Source: Grimontia kaedaensis
GTDB lineage: Bacteria > Pseudomonadota > Gammaproteobacteria > Enterobacterales > Vibrionaceae
DNA: 64,000 nt
Assembly: GCF_023746615.1 (NCBI RefSeq)
Contig: NZ_CP082276.1
Span: 1,694,654 to 1,758,653, forward strand
Reading direction: 5' to 3'
A program made the position numbers and the translations under genes. This document shows, piece by piece, positions 53,657 to 63,399 of the stretch. The notes beneath the pieces are model-generated. The model made no database searches, was not told the DNA's origin, and saw nothing but the letters and a program-made list of their open reading frames with translations. The stretch's first letter is position 1; every line of letters begins with the position of its first letter.

Positions 53657-54212
53657 AAAGATAAGGAAACAGCGCTTTTCTCTCTTCTGAGGACAAACTG
53701 CAAACGCGGTCGATATTGATTTGAGGGATATCTTCCGCGTCCCCGCCGTAGTGCTTCAGCGCTTTTTCAATGCTGGCCTCACGGATCAGGTGAAACATCG
53801 GGAACGGTGAACGGTTGGTCAGGTTGCTGTCATCTTCTGGTTCAACATCCGCAAAGCAATACTCGGGATGGAAACTCGCAATCTGGTAAATACCGCGCCA
53901 GCCAAACTGATCAATCAGCATATCTGCGACATCCAAAAACTGGTTGTAATCATCAAAGTCCAGAAAGTGATTCGGAGTGACCACGATGGTGGTTTCTAAA
54001 TCCGCCACGTCGCTTTTTTCCAGCAACGTTAACTCTGTGATGATGCTTTCCATCACTTCCTGATCATCCTGACCTTCAACCACAGCAATTTTGATTTGTT
54101 TGTTACGTTGCGGTTTGGCCGCGAAAGGGCAGAGATTTAAGCCAATGACGACTTTTTCGAGCCATTCTGTGGTTTGTTGCTCGACGAGGTTTTTGGAAAA
54201 AGAAGCGGTCAT
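53643..54212 (-). CDS. DUF1415 family protein
   Basis: A 189-residue cytoplasmic protein of the DUF1415 family, common in gamma-proteobacteria with no established function. Typical stretches: WLEKVVIGLNLCPFA near the N-terminus, NHFLDFDDYNQFLD, YQIASFHPEYCF and NRSPFPMFHLIREASI. No signal peptide or membrane segment. It is convergent with the FAH gene, with tail overlap. Confidence 0.88.
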   Translation of the reverse strand: MTASFSKNLVEQQTTEWLEKVVIGLNLCPFAAKPQRNKQIKIAVVEGQDDQEVMESIITELTLLEKSDVADLETTIVVTPNHFLDFDDYNQFLDVADMLIDQFGWRGIYQIASFHPEYCFADVEPEDDSNLTNRSPFPMFHLIREASIEKALKHYGGDAEDIPQINIDRVCSLSSEERKALFPYLFKAH

Positions 54213-54395
54213 GGTAATTACTCTGTTGAACGTGACAGCGGTATATTAACGACGTATCTCACCAACCCCAACGTTTATACCAAAACAAGAAATCTAACTG
54301 GCCTGTCAGTGAGTGAAAATCATTCTTATTAGTTTGACGGGAGAGACGCTAACATTTAAAGTGTATTTGAAATGCAACTTTAAGTGGGGAAGGTT

Positions 54396-54650
54396 ATGGA
54401 AATAGTGAGCCAATCTAGAAAAGAACGAGGCATTGACTTCAAAAAGGTCACGCAGGCCGGAGGCGTGTTGATGATTATATCTGGCTTGATAATGGTGAGT
54501 TCTTTACTCATCAGCTTCCCATTTGCGGACAATTTTTCAATTTTCCATCAAACCATTGCCCACATAGTGACCATCGTGATAGCGGGAGTGTTCAAGGTCG
54601 GATATGTGACTTACATTGTTGGACGTTACGAGCGCAGTCTACCGTGCTGA
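54396..54650 (+). CDS. Small two-span membrane protein
   Basis: An 84-residue protein from MEIVSQSRKERGIDFKKVTQ, with two hydrophobic segments (GVLMIISGLIMVSSLLISF and IVTIVIAGVFKVGYVTYIVG) around a short loop. GGGGAAGG precedes ATG 54396; a GTG four codons earlier is less likely. I know no function for it. It stands alone, with the convergent creA gene to its right. Confidence 0.7.
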   Translation: MEIVSQSRKERGIDFKKVTQAGGVLMIISGLIMVSSLLISFPFADNFSIFHQTIAHIVTIVIAGVFKVGYVTYIVGRYERSLPC

Positions 54651-54710
54651 AAAGCGAAAGTGCTCACCCTTCGTCAACAACCTTGGAACGAACGGTGAGC
54701 AAACAGAGTT

Positions 54711-55214
54711 TTATTTATCTTCTGTCGGTGCTTGCCATGCTTTTGTACCCCACAGTGGAACCGTTGATAGACTGTGTTTATGGCTCCCTTGTGTCTCTTT
54801 GGTCGAGTAAGAGAGGTACATCAAGGTTTGGTTTTTAGAATCAAAGATTCTGCGGATTTTCATCGATTTGAACAAAATGCTTTTCGATGCTGTGAATACC
54901 ACTTCACCGGACTTTGAACGGTCGACGTTGGCAATCATTTCTGGTGTGATTTCACCAGTTTGACGGCATGAGATGCCCATATCTGACGGATCAGAAAAAT
55001 CGAGGTCTGCTTTCACATGACTGATATGGCATGTAACGCCAGACACTTCTGGGTCGTTAAAGATCTGAATTTTGATGTCTTTGGTTGTGAATAAACCTAA
55101 ACTGACATCACCAACCTCATCATCTGAACAGCCTGCCAAAGCAAATCCGAAAACAGATGCAGCGACAAGCGCTCGTAGTGGTTTTGAGGTAGAAGATTTT
55201 AGGAAAGCGAACAT
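54711..55214 (-). CDS. creA: CreA family protein
   Basis: A 167-residue exported protein of the CreA family, function unknown. A lipobox-like signal (FALAGC, Cys29) suggests a lipoprotein. Family pattern: IQIFNDPEVSGVTCHISHVK, MGISCRQTGEI, GEVVFTASKSILFKSMKI and MYLSYSTK. Length as expected for CreA (about 157). Single gene. Confidence 0.88.
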   Translation of the reverse strand: MFAFLKSSTSKPLRALVAASVFGFALAGCSDDEVGDVSLGLFTTKDIKIQIFNDPEVSGVTCHISHVKADLDFSDPSDMGISCRQTGEITPEMIANVDRSKSGEVVFTASKSILFKSMKIRRIFDSKNQTLMYLSYSTKETQGSHKHSLSTVPLWGTKAWQAPTEDK

Positions 55215-55306
55215 GGCAGCACCTGTCGTTAGAAATATTTCAAGCCACTTTATCAGTGGCTTGTGTTAATTGTCTAACTTCGACTGGTATCGCCAGTAAA
55301 GAGTCA

Positions 55307-55636
55307 CTAGTCGAATTGTGCGTCACCAGGGCGGCGATCCAGCGTTTCTGGATTGAAAGTGAGTAGCTCGTCATATGCATCACAAAAGCTCGCCGTGTCA
55401 TTGTATTTTTGGCGAGCAGCTTCGATTTTTCGCTCTGCTATGCGGCGTTTATCAGAGCCGTTGCGATCAGAGCTGAAAATACGCTGCTGTGTAAACAGCT
55501 CTTGTGTGAACTTCTGCTTGCAGATTGATTCGTTTCTTTCTGTAACCACTTCACCCAACTGATCTTTTGCAGCAAAGGCAAAAGTAGATACCAGAGCTGA
55601 AGTTATAATTATTGATTTAACAACGAGATAGCGCAT
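55307..55636 (-). CDS. Periplasmic hypothetical protein
   Basis: A 109-residue protein with a signal peptide (MRYLVVKSIIITSALVSTF then AFA). The mature part is charged and helical (RRIAERKIEAARQKYNDTAS) with two cysteines (ESICKQK, SFCDAY). AGGTGAGG precedes the ATG at 55636. I recognise no family. It lies 92 bp upstream of creA on the same strand. Confidence 0.65.
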   Translation of the reverse strand: MRYLVVKSIIITSALVSTFAFAAKDQLGEVVTERNESICKQKFTQELFTQQRIFSSDRNGSDKRRIAERKIEAARQKYNDTASFCDAYDELLTFNPETLDRRPGDAQFD

Positions 55637-55906
55637 AATCCTCACCTGATAGTGAACCCACTCGTTTTAAAGATAGTTCACACAACAGTGCCTCTCCAGT
55701 GAGATACATTGCTCATTTTTGATTCAGCGCAATTCCCCTTTCATTTAGTGATATTGGTTCCTGAATTAACGCCTAATTATCAAACACTGACCATCGGATT
55801 CCGGCCTGTTTTCGGCGCTGGTTAACATTCCTACAAAAAGAGGGATGAAGACGGCGTAGCTTGCGGTTATCTTCATCTTTTTCAAGGAATGACAGTGACG
55901 TAAGAG

Positions 55907-56362
55907 ATGCAAAAACAGGTAAACAGCTCGTACTTACAGCTTTTTCTGCGTGAATCTGGCACCGCAGCCATGCTGAATATTGAACAACTTCCCGACGTGT
56001 CAGATGTCGATGCCATCGCTCTTTTTGACTGGATGTCCAGCAAGCGTTCCTTCTCAGCGTCCGAAGTGAGAGGCCAGCGTTGGATAAAAACCTGCAGCGC
56101 AGGTTATGTCACCGAGCTGCTGCTCAATGAAGACGGTACCCTTGAAGAATTTACCTTGTTCAACCGCCTACCAACCAAAGGTTGGTGGAAACTGGAACAA
56201 GGTGTGCTCGATTTGGAAATCTTAAAAAACGACAACACCTACCGCAGCCGTGTCATTGCCAATAAATCAGTGAACATTCACTCCGCCATCGAGTATAAAA
56301 ACGGCGAACTGCATTCTTATCTCAAACTGGCTCAAGTCATGCCGGTAGCGCAAAGCGCGTAA
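55907..56362 (+). CDS. Hypothetical cytoplasmic protein
   Basis: A 151-residue soluble protein with no signal peptide or membrane segment. Visible stretches are RGQRWIKTCSAGYVTELLLN and PTKGWWKLEQGVLDLEILKN, which suggest a beta-rich fold. I do not recognise the family. AAGAG lies right before the ATG and the spacing is poor; an internal ATG at 55970 is possible. It is followed by a clear terminator, which supports a real transcription unit. Confidence 0.6.
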   Translation: MQKQVNSSYLQLFLRESGTAAMLNIEQLPDVSDVDAIALFDWMSSKRSFSASEVRGQRWIKTCSAGYVTELLLNEDGTLEEFTLFNRLPTKGWWKLEQGVLDLEILKNDNTYRSRVIANKSVNIHSAIEYKNGELHSYLKLAQVMPVAQSA

Positions 56363-56383
56363 GCGATATTTAAATCCAACGCC

Positions 56384-56411
56384 AAAGGTCAGCGAAATGC
56401 TGGCCTTTTTC
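56384..56411 (+). terminator. Terminator after the hypothetical gene
   Basis: AAAGGTCAGC (56384-56393), loop GAAAT, GCTGGCCTTT (56399-56408, one G-T pair), TT. Confidence 0.85.
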
Positions 56412-56530
56412 ATTTGTAGCGCCCTCAAGCGAATTTCTCTGGTCATTAGGTAGAAGTGAGACCCCTAACATATTGTTTTTGCGCTATACATGAATGCATA
56501 GCGTTAGCGTTGTGTTGAGGGAGTAACAAG

Positions 56531-57049
56531 GTGCAAATAGGGCTGCCAACTTGGGTAATTGTTGCGACAGGACTGGTCATGAATGTGATCGCCGCGCTGA
56601 TGACCAACTTTGTGATTGATGGTTTGGGAGAGAAAGCAGCGGTGGTGGAGGAAACCCAGAGCAGCAACAATCAGCTAATTCAATTGACCTGGCAGCAAGT
56701 CGATGCCCTCGAGCGCCGAAGGGAAACCTTGCTCATCATTCTTACCACCCAAGAAGAGGGTAGAGAACTGCCTAAGATGCTCGTTAGCCAACTGCTTTCA
56801 CCGTTTTCTGATATGACGGACACACCCTTAGATATGGTCAACATCAACAAAATTATGCTTGGTATTGACCAGCAGCAAGATCTTCTGCGAAATAAGATAG
56901 ATACGCTATATCTCGATAATCTACAGTTAGCAGACTCCTACCGTGAAATTGTGAGCAGTATCTCTAACTATCGAAACCTCGCCCTGTTCCTCCAGATCCT
57001 CGGCCTCGCGCTTATCATGGCCAGAGACCTCTCCCGAAAGCCAGACTAA
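56531..57049 (+). CDS. Hypothetical membrane protein with two end-anchoring segments
   Basis: A 172-residue protein starting at GTG after GAGGGAGTAACAAG. A membrane segment lies near each end (PTWVIVATGLVMNVIAALMT and LALFLQILGLALIM), with a long helical stretch between (about 35-145). No known family; the layout suggests a helical hairpin with both ends in the inner membrane. Single gene. Confidence 0.6.
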   Translation: MQIGLPTWVIVATGLVMNVIAALMTNFVIDGLGEKAAVVEETQSSNNQLIQLTWQQVDALERRRETLLIILTTQEEGRELPKMLVSQLLSPFSDMTDTPLDMVNINKIMLGIDQQQDLLRNKIDTLYLDNLQLADSYREIVSSISNYRNLALFLQILGLALIMARDLSRKPD

Positions 57050-57295
57050 TAGTGATTAAATGAGCTTAACATGCGCCAGATTCATTGTGGTCATATGAGC
57101 CTTTTTTGTCTCAATAATTAGAATAAAACACTGGGTTTAATTTTAAATATAGCGCCTAAATCCAACAGAGTTTTGTTCTAATAGCCGATATGACGGAGGT
57201 GAAAAAGTCGGCGTGAACGGCACTTCTCCCATCCGTTTTTTATTGAATTTTTGGCTGTTTTAGCCGTTTTGATTTAGCGATTTTGGGGTGAGTAA

Positions 57296-57739
57296 ATGGG
57301 TGGCGCTAACCGCGTTCGCAGTGTCGTGGCTGATATGTTTGCCATGGTCGTTTTCTGCTTCGTCACTGGCATGATGGTCGAGATCTTCGTGTCTGGTATG
57401 TCTTTCGAACAATCTTTGGCTTCGCGACTGTTGTCGATTCCAGTCAATATCCTGATTGCCTGGCCTTACGGTGTATTCCGCGACAATGTGCAGAAGTTCT
57501 CGCAACGGTTATCTTCGACCAAAACCATGAAGCGCGCAGCGGACTTTGTCGCTTATGTGGCTTTCCAGTCGCCGGTGTATGCAGCCATTTTGTTTACCGT
57601 TGGCGCTGAACCAAGCCAAATCGCAACAGCCGTCGCTTCAAATGCGCTGCTTTCCGGTTTGCTGGGTGTGGTGTATGGCTCATTCCTGGAGCGTTGCCGA
57701 AAACTGTTCCGTGTTCAGGCGATGCCTGCTGCTGTTTAA
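57296..57739 (+). CDS. alaE: L-alanine exporter AlaE
   Basis: A 147-residue inner-membrane exporter (E. coli AlaE 149). Four membrane segments; typical stretches DMFAMVVFCFVTGMMVEIF, SIPVNILIAWPYGVFRD and AYVAFQSPVYAAILF. GGGGTGAGTAA precedes the ATG. It relieves build-up of L-alanine in known members. Ends before a bidirectional terminator. Confidence 0.92.
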   Translation: MGGANRVRSVVADMFAMVVFCFVTGMMVEIFVSGMSFEQSLASRLLSIPVNILIAWPYGVFRDNVQKFSQRLSSTKTMKRAADFVAYVAFQSPVYAAILFTVGAEPSQIATAVASNALLSGLLGVVYGSFLERCRKLFRVQAMPAAV

Positions 57740-57749
57740 GCTGTTGGTC

Positions 57750-57784
57750 AAAAATGCCGCCTCAACTGGGTGGCATTTTTTGTT
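57750..57784. terminator. Bidirectional terminator between alaE and the acyltransferase gene
   Basis: AAAAATGCCGCC pairs with GGGTGGCATTTTT (one G-T pair) around a short loop, with A and T runs on the two sides. Confidence 0.85.
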
Positions 57785-57785
57785 T

Positions 57786-59639
57786 TTACACCAGCAAGCT
57801 CTGTACTTCCTTTTGCAGTAAGTGACGGTTTAATGCGTTCGGTTTTAACAGCTCGCCGATATTCACTTCAATCTTTGACCAAAACCGTCTTGGACGGGTC
57901 GTGAGTGCATGGCCGTTTTTATGACTGAAGAAGGAGCCCCACAACCCTTTCAATGCCATTGGGATCACTGGAACCGGTGATTGAGCGAGGATTTTCTCCA
58001 CACCAGGTCTGAATTCACCAAGCTCACCATCAGAGGTTAAGCGACCTTCCGGAAAAATGCAGACGACTTCGCCGTTGTTTAATGCCTGCTCTATGGTTTC
58101 AAATGCAGCCTTGTAGGTTTTCTCGCACTTGCGTGGTGAGCAGATAGGAATGACACCCGCATGACGGAAAACGTATTTCAGTATCGGCATTTCACTGATG
58201 GATTTATCCATCACAAAGCGCACTGGACGGGTTGATGTTCCCATCAAGAGAAGTGCGTCGACATAACTGACATGGTTCGCGACAATCAAGGCTGCCCCTT
58301 GCTCTGGTATGTGTTGGCGACCTTTTACTGACACGCGGTACAGACAATGACTCAGCAAGTAGCTGACAAAGCGTTGGGTGAACTCTGGCACCTGACGGTA
58401 AACGTAAACCGCCACGATGAAGTTCCCTACCGCCATTAGTGCAAACAGCTCAACAATTGATAAATCCAATACGCTCAATACCAAGATAGATACCAGTGCC
58501 GAGGCCACCATAAACAATGCATTCATAATGTTGTTTGCAGCGATGGAACGTGCGCATTCACCGTCTTTAGCGCGTGACTGAATAAATGCATACAGCGGAA
58601 CAATAAACACGCCTCCACTGACACCCACCATAAAGAGATCAAACATTACGCGCAGGTGGCTTGATTGAGCGATGAAGCTTTGCACGCCATAAAACTGCCC
58701 GGGGAAAGATTCAACGGAAGGAACTGCCCAAAGCAAATCAGCACTGAACAGTGTCAGACCAAGAATACCGAAAGGAAGAATGCCCAGCTCTACTTTGTTG
58801 AAAGACAGTTTCTCACAAAGAAAAGAACCCGCGGCAATACCGACAGAGAACAGAGCTAGGAGAAGCGAAACCACGGTACTGTCGGCATGCAGGTGTTCAC
58901 GGGCAAAGTTCGGGAACTGCGTCAGATAGGTTGCACCCATAAACCAGAACCAACTAATGGCGAGAATCGACATCCAGATCCCGCGTTGTTTTTTGGCGAC
59001 TTTAAGCGTGTTCTTCATGCCTGAAATCGGAGAAAAACGCACTTTCTCTGGGTTGGAAACGGGCAAAGATGGAATGTTCACACTACTCAAAAAGCCAATC
59101 AATGACAGCGAAACAACCAGACACGCTGCAATGAATGTCCCGCTAGGAATGGCGAGCAGCAGACCTGCGCTGAGCGTACCAATAAGGATAGAGAGGAAAG
59201 TGCCTATTTCGACCCAGGCATTGCCTTTTACCAGTTCATTGGCCTTCAGAGCCTGAGGTAAAAGAGCGTACTTAACAGGCCCAAAGTACGCCGACTGGGT
59301 TCCCGTCATAAAAAGCAAAGCCAACATCAGTAACGCATTTTGCGTCAAGATGGCTGCAGCGGCGCAGCCCATAATGGCGAGCTCTGCCAGTTTCAAACGC
59401 TGAATGAGTTTGGCTTTATCCATATTGTCGGCAATCGCGCCAGCATGCGCAGAAAACAGGAAGAAAGGCAGAATGAAAAGGCCAGCAGCAAGGTTGACGA
59501 AGAGATCGACCGAAACAGGAAGTGAATCAATAAAGCTGTAGGTCACCATCAACAACAGAATGTTTTTGTAGATGTTGTCATTCAGCGCGCCGAGGCACTG
59601 AGTAAGAAAATAGGGAAAGAATCGTTTGGTGAAAAACAT
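57786..59639 (-). CDS. LplT-type transporter fused to a PlsC-type acyltransferase
   Basis: A 617-residue two-part membrane protein. Residues 1-405 form a 12-segment major-facilitator unit of the lysophospholipid transporter (LplT) type (FLTQCLGALNDNIYKN, MTGTQSAYFGPVKYALLP). Residues 425-617 are a glycerophospholipid acyltransferase with HX4D (NHVSYVD) and FPEGRLT. Together they would flip lysophospholipids inward and re-acylate them, as E. coli LplT and Aas do as separate chains. The AMP-ligase part of Aas is absent here. Single gene. Confidence 0.9.
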   Translation of the reverse strand: MFFTKRFFPYFLTQCLGALNDNIYKNILLLMVTYSFIDSLPVSVDLFVNLAAGLFILPFFLFSAHAGAIADNMDKAKLIQRLKLAELAIMGCAAAAILTQNALLMLALLFMTGTQSAYFGPVKYALLPQALKANELVKGNAWVEIGTFLSILIGTLSAGLLLAIPSGTFIAACLVVSLSLIGFLSSVNIPSLPVSNPEKVRFSPISGMKNTLKVAKKQRGIWMSILAISWFWFMGATYLTQFPNFAREHLHADSTVVSLLLALFSVGIAAGSFLCEKLSFNKVELGILPFGILGLTLFSADLLWAVPSVESFPGQFYGVQSFIAQSSHLRVMFDLFMVGVSGGVFIVPLYAFIQSRAKDGECARSIAANNIMNALFMVASALVSILVLSVLDLSIVELFALMAVGNFIVAVYVYRQVPEFTQRFVSYLLSHCLYRVSVKGRQHIPEQGAALIVANHVSYVDALLLMGTSTRPVRFVMDKSISEMPILKYVFRHAGVIPICSPRKCEKTYKAAFETIEQALNNGEVVCIFPEGRLTSDGELGEFRPGVEKILAQSPVPVIPMALKGLWGSFFSHKNGHALTTRPRRFWSKIEVNIGELLKPNALNRHLLQKEVQSLLV

Positions 59640-59895
59640 GCCGGCTCCTTGGAGTCAATTCGCGTCAGATGTTTTCACTTTATAAGGCGTGAGCATAGAT
59701 GCTAGCGTGTTGAAAAGAGTCGCGATATAGGAAACCCAAGGTAATAGAGGGTGAGACTTTCTAGTCTGAAATATCCATTTCTTTAAGTGATCTACGTATA
59801 GGTAAGATTGTGCTCAGTCTTGCGCTTATTACACCCATCCGGCTTTGAGTCTTAGATACTTTTTCCTTCTGTTTTGCCGAAGTAAGAGGTGGCAT

Positions 59896-60522
59896 GTGAC
59901 CCGTTTATTAATTGTGGAAGATATCCCCGCCTATCAGCAGTTTCTGGGGCAGTTGGCCTCCTCCTATAAGATAACCCATTGTGATTGCGCTGGTTCACTG
60001 GCAGAGGCACTGATGTTGGCTGAACAGAATGAGTACGATTTGGCGCTGGTCGATTTAGGCCTGCCCGATGGCAATGGCCGGGATTTGATTCACTACCTGC
60101 GAAAAAACCACCCTGACACTGAGGTGATGGTGCTGACCATTTTTGGTGATGAAACCAATGTGCTAAGTGCGATTCAGGCGGGAGCCCGCGGATACCTGTT
60201 AAAAGACACGCCGTTTGAGAAAATTGAAGAAGCGATTGAAAATCAGTTGGCGGGCGGTGCACCCATGAGTGCGGCGGTGGCAGCACATGTGTTAAATCAA
60301 ATTCAGGTAGGAACGCAAACGCCGCTGAATAATCCTTTAACTAATCGCGAAAACGAAGTGCTGGTGCTACTGGCAAAGGGACTAAAAACCAGTGAGATTG
60401 GAAGCGCAATGGGCATCTCTCACTACACGGTAAATGACCATATCAAGGCCATTTACCGCAAGCTTGAAGTAAGCAGTCGCTGTGAGGCGGTGTTTGAAGC
60501 TAACCAGCAGGGACTGCTTTGA
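59896..60522 (+). CDS. NarL/LuxR-type response regulator
   Basis: A 208-residue response regulator from GTG 59896 (VTRLLIVED), which has AGAGGTGGCAT before it; the frame opens earlier at 59845. The receiver domain has the acceptor Asp in LALVDLGLPDGNG and Lys in YLLKDT. The LuxR helix-turn-helix is LTNRENEVLVLLAKGLKTSE then ISHYTVNDHIKAIYRKL. No histidine kinase gene is adjacent, so its partner is elsewhere. It is convergent with the operon at 60526, with 3 bp between stops. Confidence 0.88.
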   Translation: MTRLLIVEDIPAYQQFLGQLASSYKITHCDCAGSLAEALMLAEQNEYDLALVDLGLPDGNGRDLIHYLRKNHPDTEVMVLTIFGDETNVLSAIQAGARGYLLKDTPFEKIEEAIENQLAGGAPMSAAVAAHVLNQIQVGTQTPLNNPLTNRENEVLVLLAKGLKTSEIGSAMGISHYTVNDHIKAIYRKLEVSSRCEAVFEANQQGLL

Positions 60523-60525
60523 TGT

Positions 60526-61680
60526 TTACTCAACAAATAAGTATCCAGCACCAATGCCGGCACCCACATTGAGAATGTCATAACCTCCTCTTACAGCACC
60601 GATACCGCCAATTTTGAACCAGTAATCAGTACTTTGAGGAAAGTTTGAGGGGAGTTTCATCGTTAATAGATCGCCTCCTCCGGCAATAAACCCCACTGAG
60701 GCAAATGCCATTCCTACACTGCCCTCAAAATCATCAAATCGATAGCAGTGAAAACGGTTGCCAGTAACAAATTCGAGCTTTCCCCCTGATGAGGTCACGC
60801 TGGTACTTACACCTAATTTTGAGTGTTTCAGGTAACTCGCCAGTTTTTTGGGTTTCGTCAAAAGGGGGACAATTTTTCTGACTTCCTTGATGTGTTTGAG
60901 CTTCTTAATGTGTTTTAGATGTTTGATAGGTAAAGGTATATTCGCCGTGGCTCCCACTACGTAAACATCTTTCGTTTCAAGGGGCTTATCATCGCCACTT
61001 AGTCTGTGGAGCTTACCAACGAGCAGCACCACGCCGATAATGACGTCAAAACTCAGCATGGTTGAAACTTCTAAGCGCCATTTATAAGATGAGCCCTGGC
61101 TACATACATCTTTTACTATCGGCACTTTACGTTTTTTCGGTTTGGGAAGCCTGGGCTCTGGAATGAGCACAGAAATCCGGATTTCTACCGAACGGTTCCA
61201 GTCCAATTGTGATGCTTCGTTTTTCACGTGAGTGGGAGAGGATGAACCATCAGAAAATTCTTTCAGGATTTGCAGGTTTGGGCATCGTTCCTCCAGATAT
61301 TGTTTAACACTTTCCAACCGTTTTTTGGCATAGGCTTTATTTTTACCTTCAGGGCCAGTTTTGCTCGCTCTGCCAATAAGGTGAGTCACTCTGGCAGCAT
61401 CCCCATAGGCTTTAAAAAGAGAAACCAGTTCATCAAGGTATTTTTTCTGACCCGGTAAAAGCTTGTGCCGGCGAACAGCAAAGTTTGCCAGCAGCACAGA
61501 AAAGGTCAGCAAACCATTGGAATATTCCATATCCAGCAAATGAAATTTAAATTTGGATGTGCCGAGATTAGGCGGGGCAGCCTCTTTCGGCGTCACCAAA
61601 GATTGCCCCAAAGGGGCAACCGGACTTTGGTTGGTCGACCCTGTGATAAGGGAAGATGAGTTGGTGAGTGTGTCCGTCAT
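60526..61680 (-). CDS. Uncharacterised protein with an OmpA-like N-terminal half
   Basis: A 384-residue protein. Residues 60-180 resemble an OmpA-like domain (QKKYLDELVSLFKAYGDAAR, THLIGRAS, AYAKKRLESVKQYLEERC, SVEIRIS). There is no signal peptide. A basic linker with repeated KHIKKLKHIKEVRK follows, then a glycine-rich end (GSVGMAFASVGFIAGGGDLL) of mostly beta character. AAGGAGATAGCGA precedes the ATG, which overlaps the previous stop by 4 bp. Third gene of the operon with the 569-residue protein and the S74 protein. Function unknown. Confidence 0.72.
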   Translation of the reverse strand: MTDTLTNSSSLITGSTNQSPVAPLGQSLVTPKEAAPPNLGTSKFKFHLLDMEYSNGLLTFSVLLANFAVRRHKLLPGQKKYLDELVSLFKAYGDAARVTHLIGRASKTGPEGKNKAYAKKRLESVKQYLEERCPNLQILKEFSDGSSSPTHVKNEASQLDWNRSVEIRISVLIPEPRLPKPKKRKVPIVKDVCSQGSSYKWRLEVSTMLSFDVIIGVVLLVGKLHRLSGDDKPLETKDVYVVGATANIPLPIKHLKHIKKLKHIKEVRKIVPLLTKPKKLASYLKHSKLGVSTSVTSSGGKLEFVTGNRFHCYRFDDFEGSVGMAFASVGFIAGGGDLLTMKLPSNFPQSTDYWFKIGGIGAVRGGYDILNVGAGIGAGYLFVE

Positions 61681-63374
61681 TCGCTATCTCCTTTCTCTTC
61701 CTCACAGCAATCGTTGTGAATGGTCTGGAGTGCTGAAATCGCTGCAATAGCGTTCTCTTTGTGCTCGGGTTGGTTGGCGATATCAATCAGCGCATTGATC
61801 AAATGGGTTTTCAGTTTACGCCCACTGTTTTCGAGCTCCCGGCGTCGTACTTCGTTAGCTTGCAGACCCATAGAGTAAGGGTCTAGCGCGTTGGATTGAC
61901 CAAGCAGGGCTTCCACGACGACACCGGATGTTTGCAGGATGTTTTGGTTAACCGCCAATACAATACCCGGCACATCAATGAGCTTGCCGCCGATTTCAGA
62001 TACGGGCGTTGTCACTTGATGATCAACGCTTAGCAGCGCTTTTTTTTCTGGCGTTTTGATGTGTTCCTGTTTAATCAGGCTTCGGGTATTTCCTTGGTGG
62101 TCACGGATAGAGGCCAGCATTCGGTAGAGAACTTTAGTGACATCTTCCCGGTAGTGTTGATCCGCAATACAGTCTTCAAAGAAAGCGTCCAGCTCATAAA
62201 GCTCGTAGCGTTTGATACTGGCGGGCGTGCCATAGTCGACTTCAAGATAGGCACCGGTCAATGCGAAAGTAGACAGGTATTCCTGGTTCATCTGTCGTGC
62301 GACAAAGTTCAGGGTGCGGCTGACGTTGATATTGCGAATCGTCCGTTTTTCACTGAACTCGTTCTCTTCAGTGTGGCTGCTACTGCGATCGACCTGAACA
62401 TTGACTTCGCGTTTCGCATTCACCTTGTCGATGTGTTTTTTCAGTGCACTTTCTGCGGTTTTCTGTGTGTTGGCGCGGTGGGTATTGGTTTGGGTTTCAT
62501 AGCCACCACTGACTGATACTTTCAGCTCATTCTCGCCGCCACCACTACCCACCACAGGGATATCCACTTTGGCGCTGGTTTTCATCCGGTAGTCGGTGCG
62601 ACCTTCAAGACGCCATTTATCCTGCGTGTCTTCTGAAAACTCGGTTTTACTCTCCCTATCCAGTGATTCTGTCAGTTCTGATTGGGTATCTGAACTATGC
62701 GCATCAAGAATACTTTGGGTTTCCGAGCGGTTGGTTTTGGTTTGCTCAAAGCTGCGGATGGAAAGTTCGACTTCTTCCCCTGGTAGCAAGGAGAAGGAAT
62801 CCACCACTCGGCCTGCACCATAATCACCGAGATAGTTTCTGACTGTTATCTTTTCCACCAGACGAATCGTTGGAACTGATGTCAAATTGGGTAGGTAGAG
62901 GTCATAGTTAGGGATGCCTGAAATGCCAACATAGCTGTCGATGACATAGCCGTTCTCAAGCATGTTCTGCACTTGCGCCATACCATACTTATTGATGACG
63001 TAGTCCAGTGGTTGGACGGCGGTTTGCACTATCGCTTCGTTTTGGATGGAGGTGTCCTCGATAACGTCATTCACTGGTGCGGGTTGAATGAGTTGCTCGT
63101 TTATTTTTTCATCCGTTTCGTTTGCAAGCACTGCATGCCAAAGTGGGCTTATGGCGTGGGCTTTCATGGCCATCATGGTCATAGGCACCACGTTTTTAGG
63201 GCTTTTCTCCTGATTGGATGTACTGTCGGTACTTTTCTTGCGTTTGAATTTGCTTGGTATCACAAGTTCAGAAACCTGCTCATAAGTGAATGCTGTCGAT
63301 GCAGGTAAGTCGTAACGGAGCAGACTGGCGTTGCCACCGTCATCGAATTTGATCATGGGTTCTGTCTGACTCAT
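61677..63374 (-). CDS. Uncharacterised protein with a long serine/threonine-rich amphipathic region
   Basis: About 565 residues from MSQTEPMIKFDDGG; GGAGG lies five bases before this ATG. A low-complexity N-terminus is followed by a conserved-looking core: LLPGEEVELSIRSFEQTKTN, then about 150 residues rich in Ser, Thr, Glu and Arg with alternating character, then REVNVQVDRSS and NINVSRTLNFVARQMNQEYL. The last 130 residues are helical. No signal peptide or membrane segment. I recall similar unnamed proteins with this NVSRTLNFVxRQMNQE pattern but know no function. Middle gene of the operon. Confidence 0.7.
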   Translation of the reverse strand: MSQTEPMIKFDDGGNASLLRYDLPASTAFTYEQVSELVIPSKFKRKKSTDSTSNQEKSPKNVVPMTMMAMKAHAISPLWHAVLANETDEKINEQLIQPAPVNDVIEDTSIQNEAIVQTAVQPLDYVINKYGMAQVQNMLENGYVIDSYVGISGIPNYDLYLPNLTSVPTIRLVEKITVRNYLGDYGAGRVVDSFSLLPGEEVELSIRSFEQTKTNRSETQSILDAHSSDTQSELTESLDRESKTEFSEDTQDKWRLEGRTDYRMKTSAKVDIPVVGSGGGENELKVSVSGGYETQTNTHRANTQKTAESALKKHIDKVNAKREVNVQVDRSSSHTEENEFSEKRTIRNINVSRTLNFVARQMNQEYLSTFALTGAYLEVDYGTPASIKRYELYELDAFFEDCIADQHYREDVTKVLYRMLASIRDHQGNTRSLIKQEHIKTPEKKALLSVDHQVTTPVSEIGGKLIDVPGIVLAVNQNILQTSGVVVEALLGQSNALDPYSMGLQANEVRRRELENSGRKLKTHLINALIDIANQPEHKENAIAAISALQTIHNDCCEEEKGDSE

Positions 63375-63399
63375 GGAGGCCTCCATTTAGGGTTGGGGG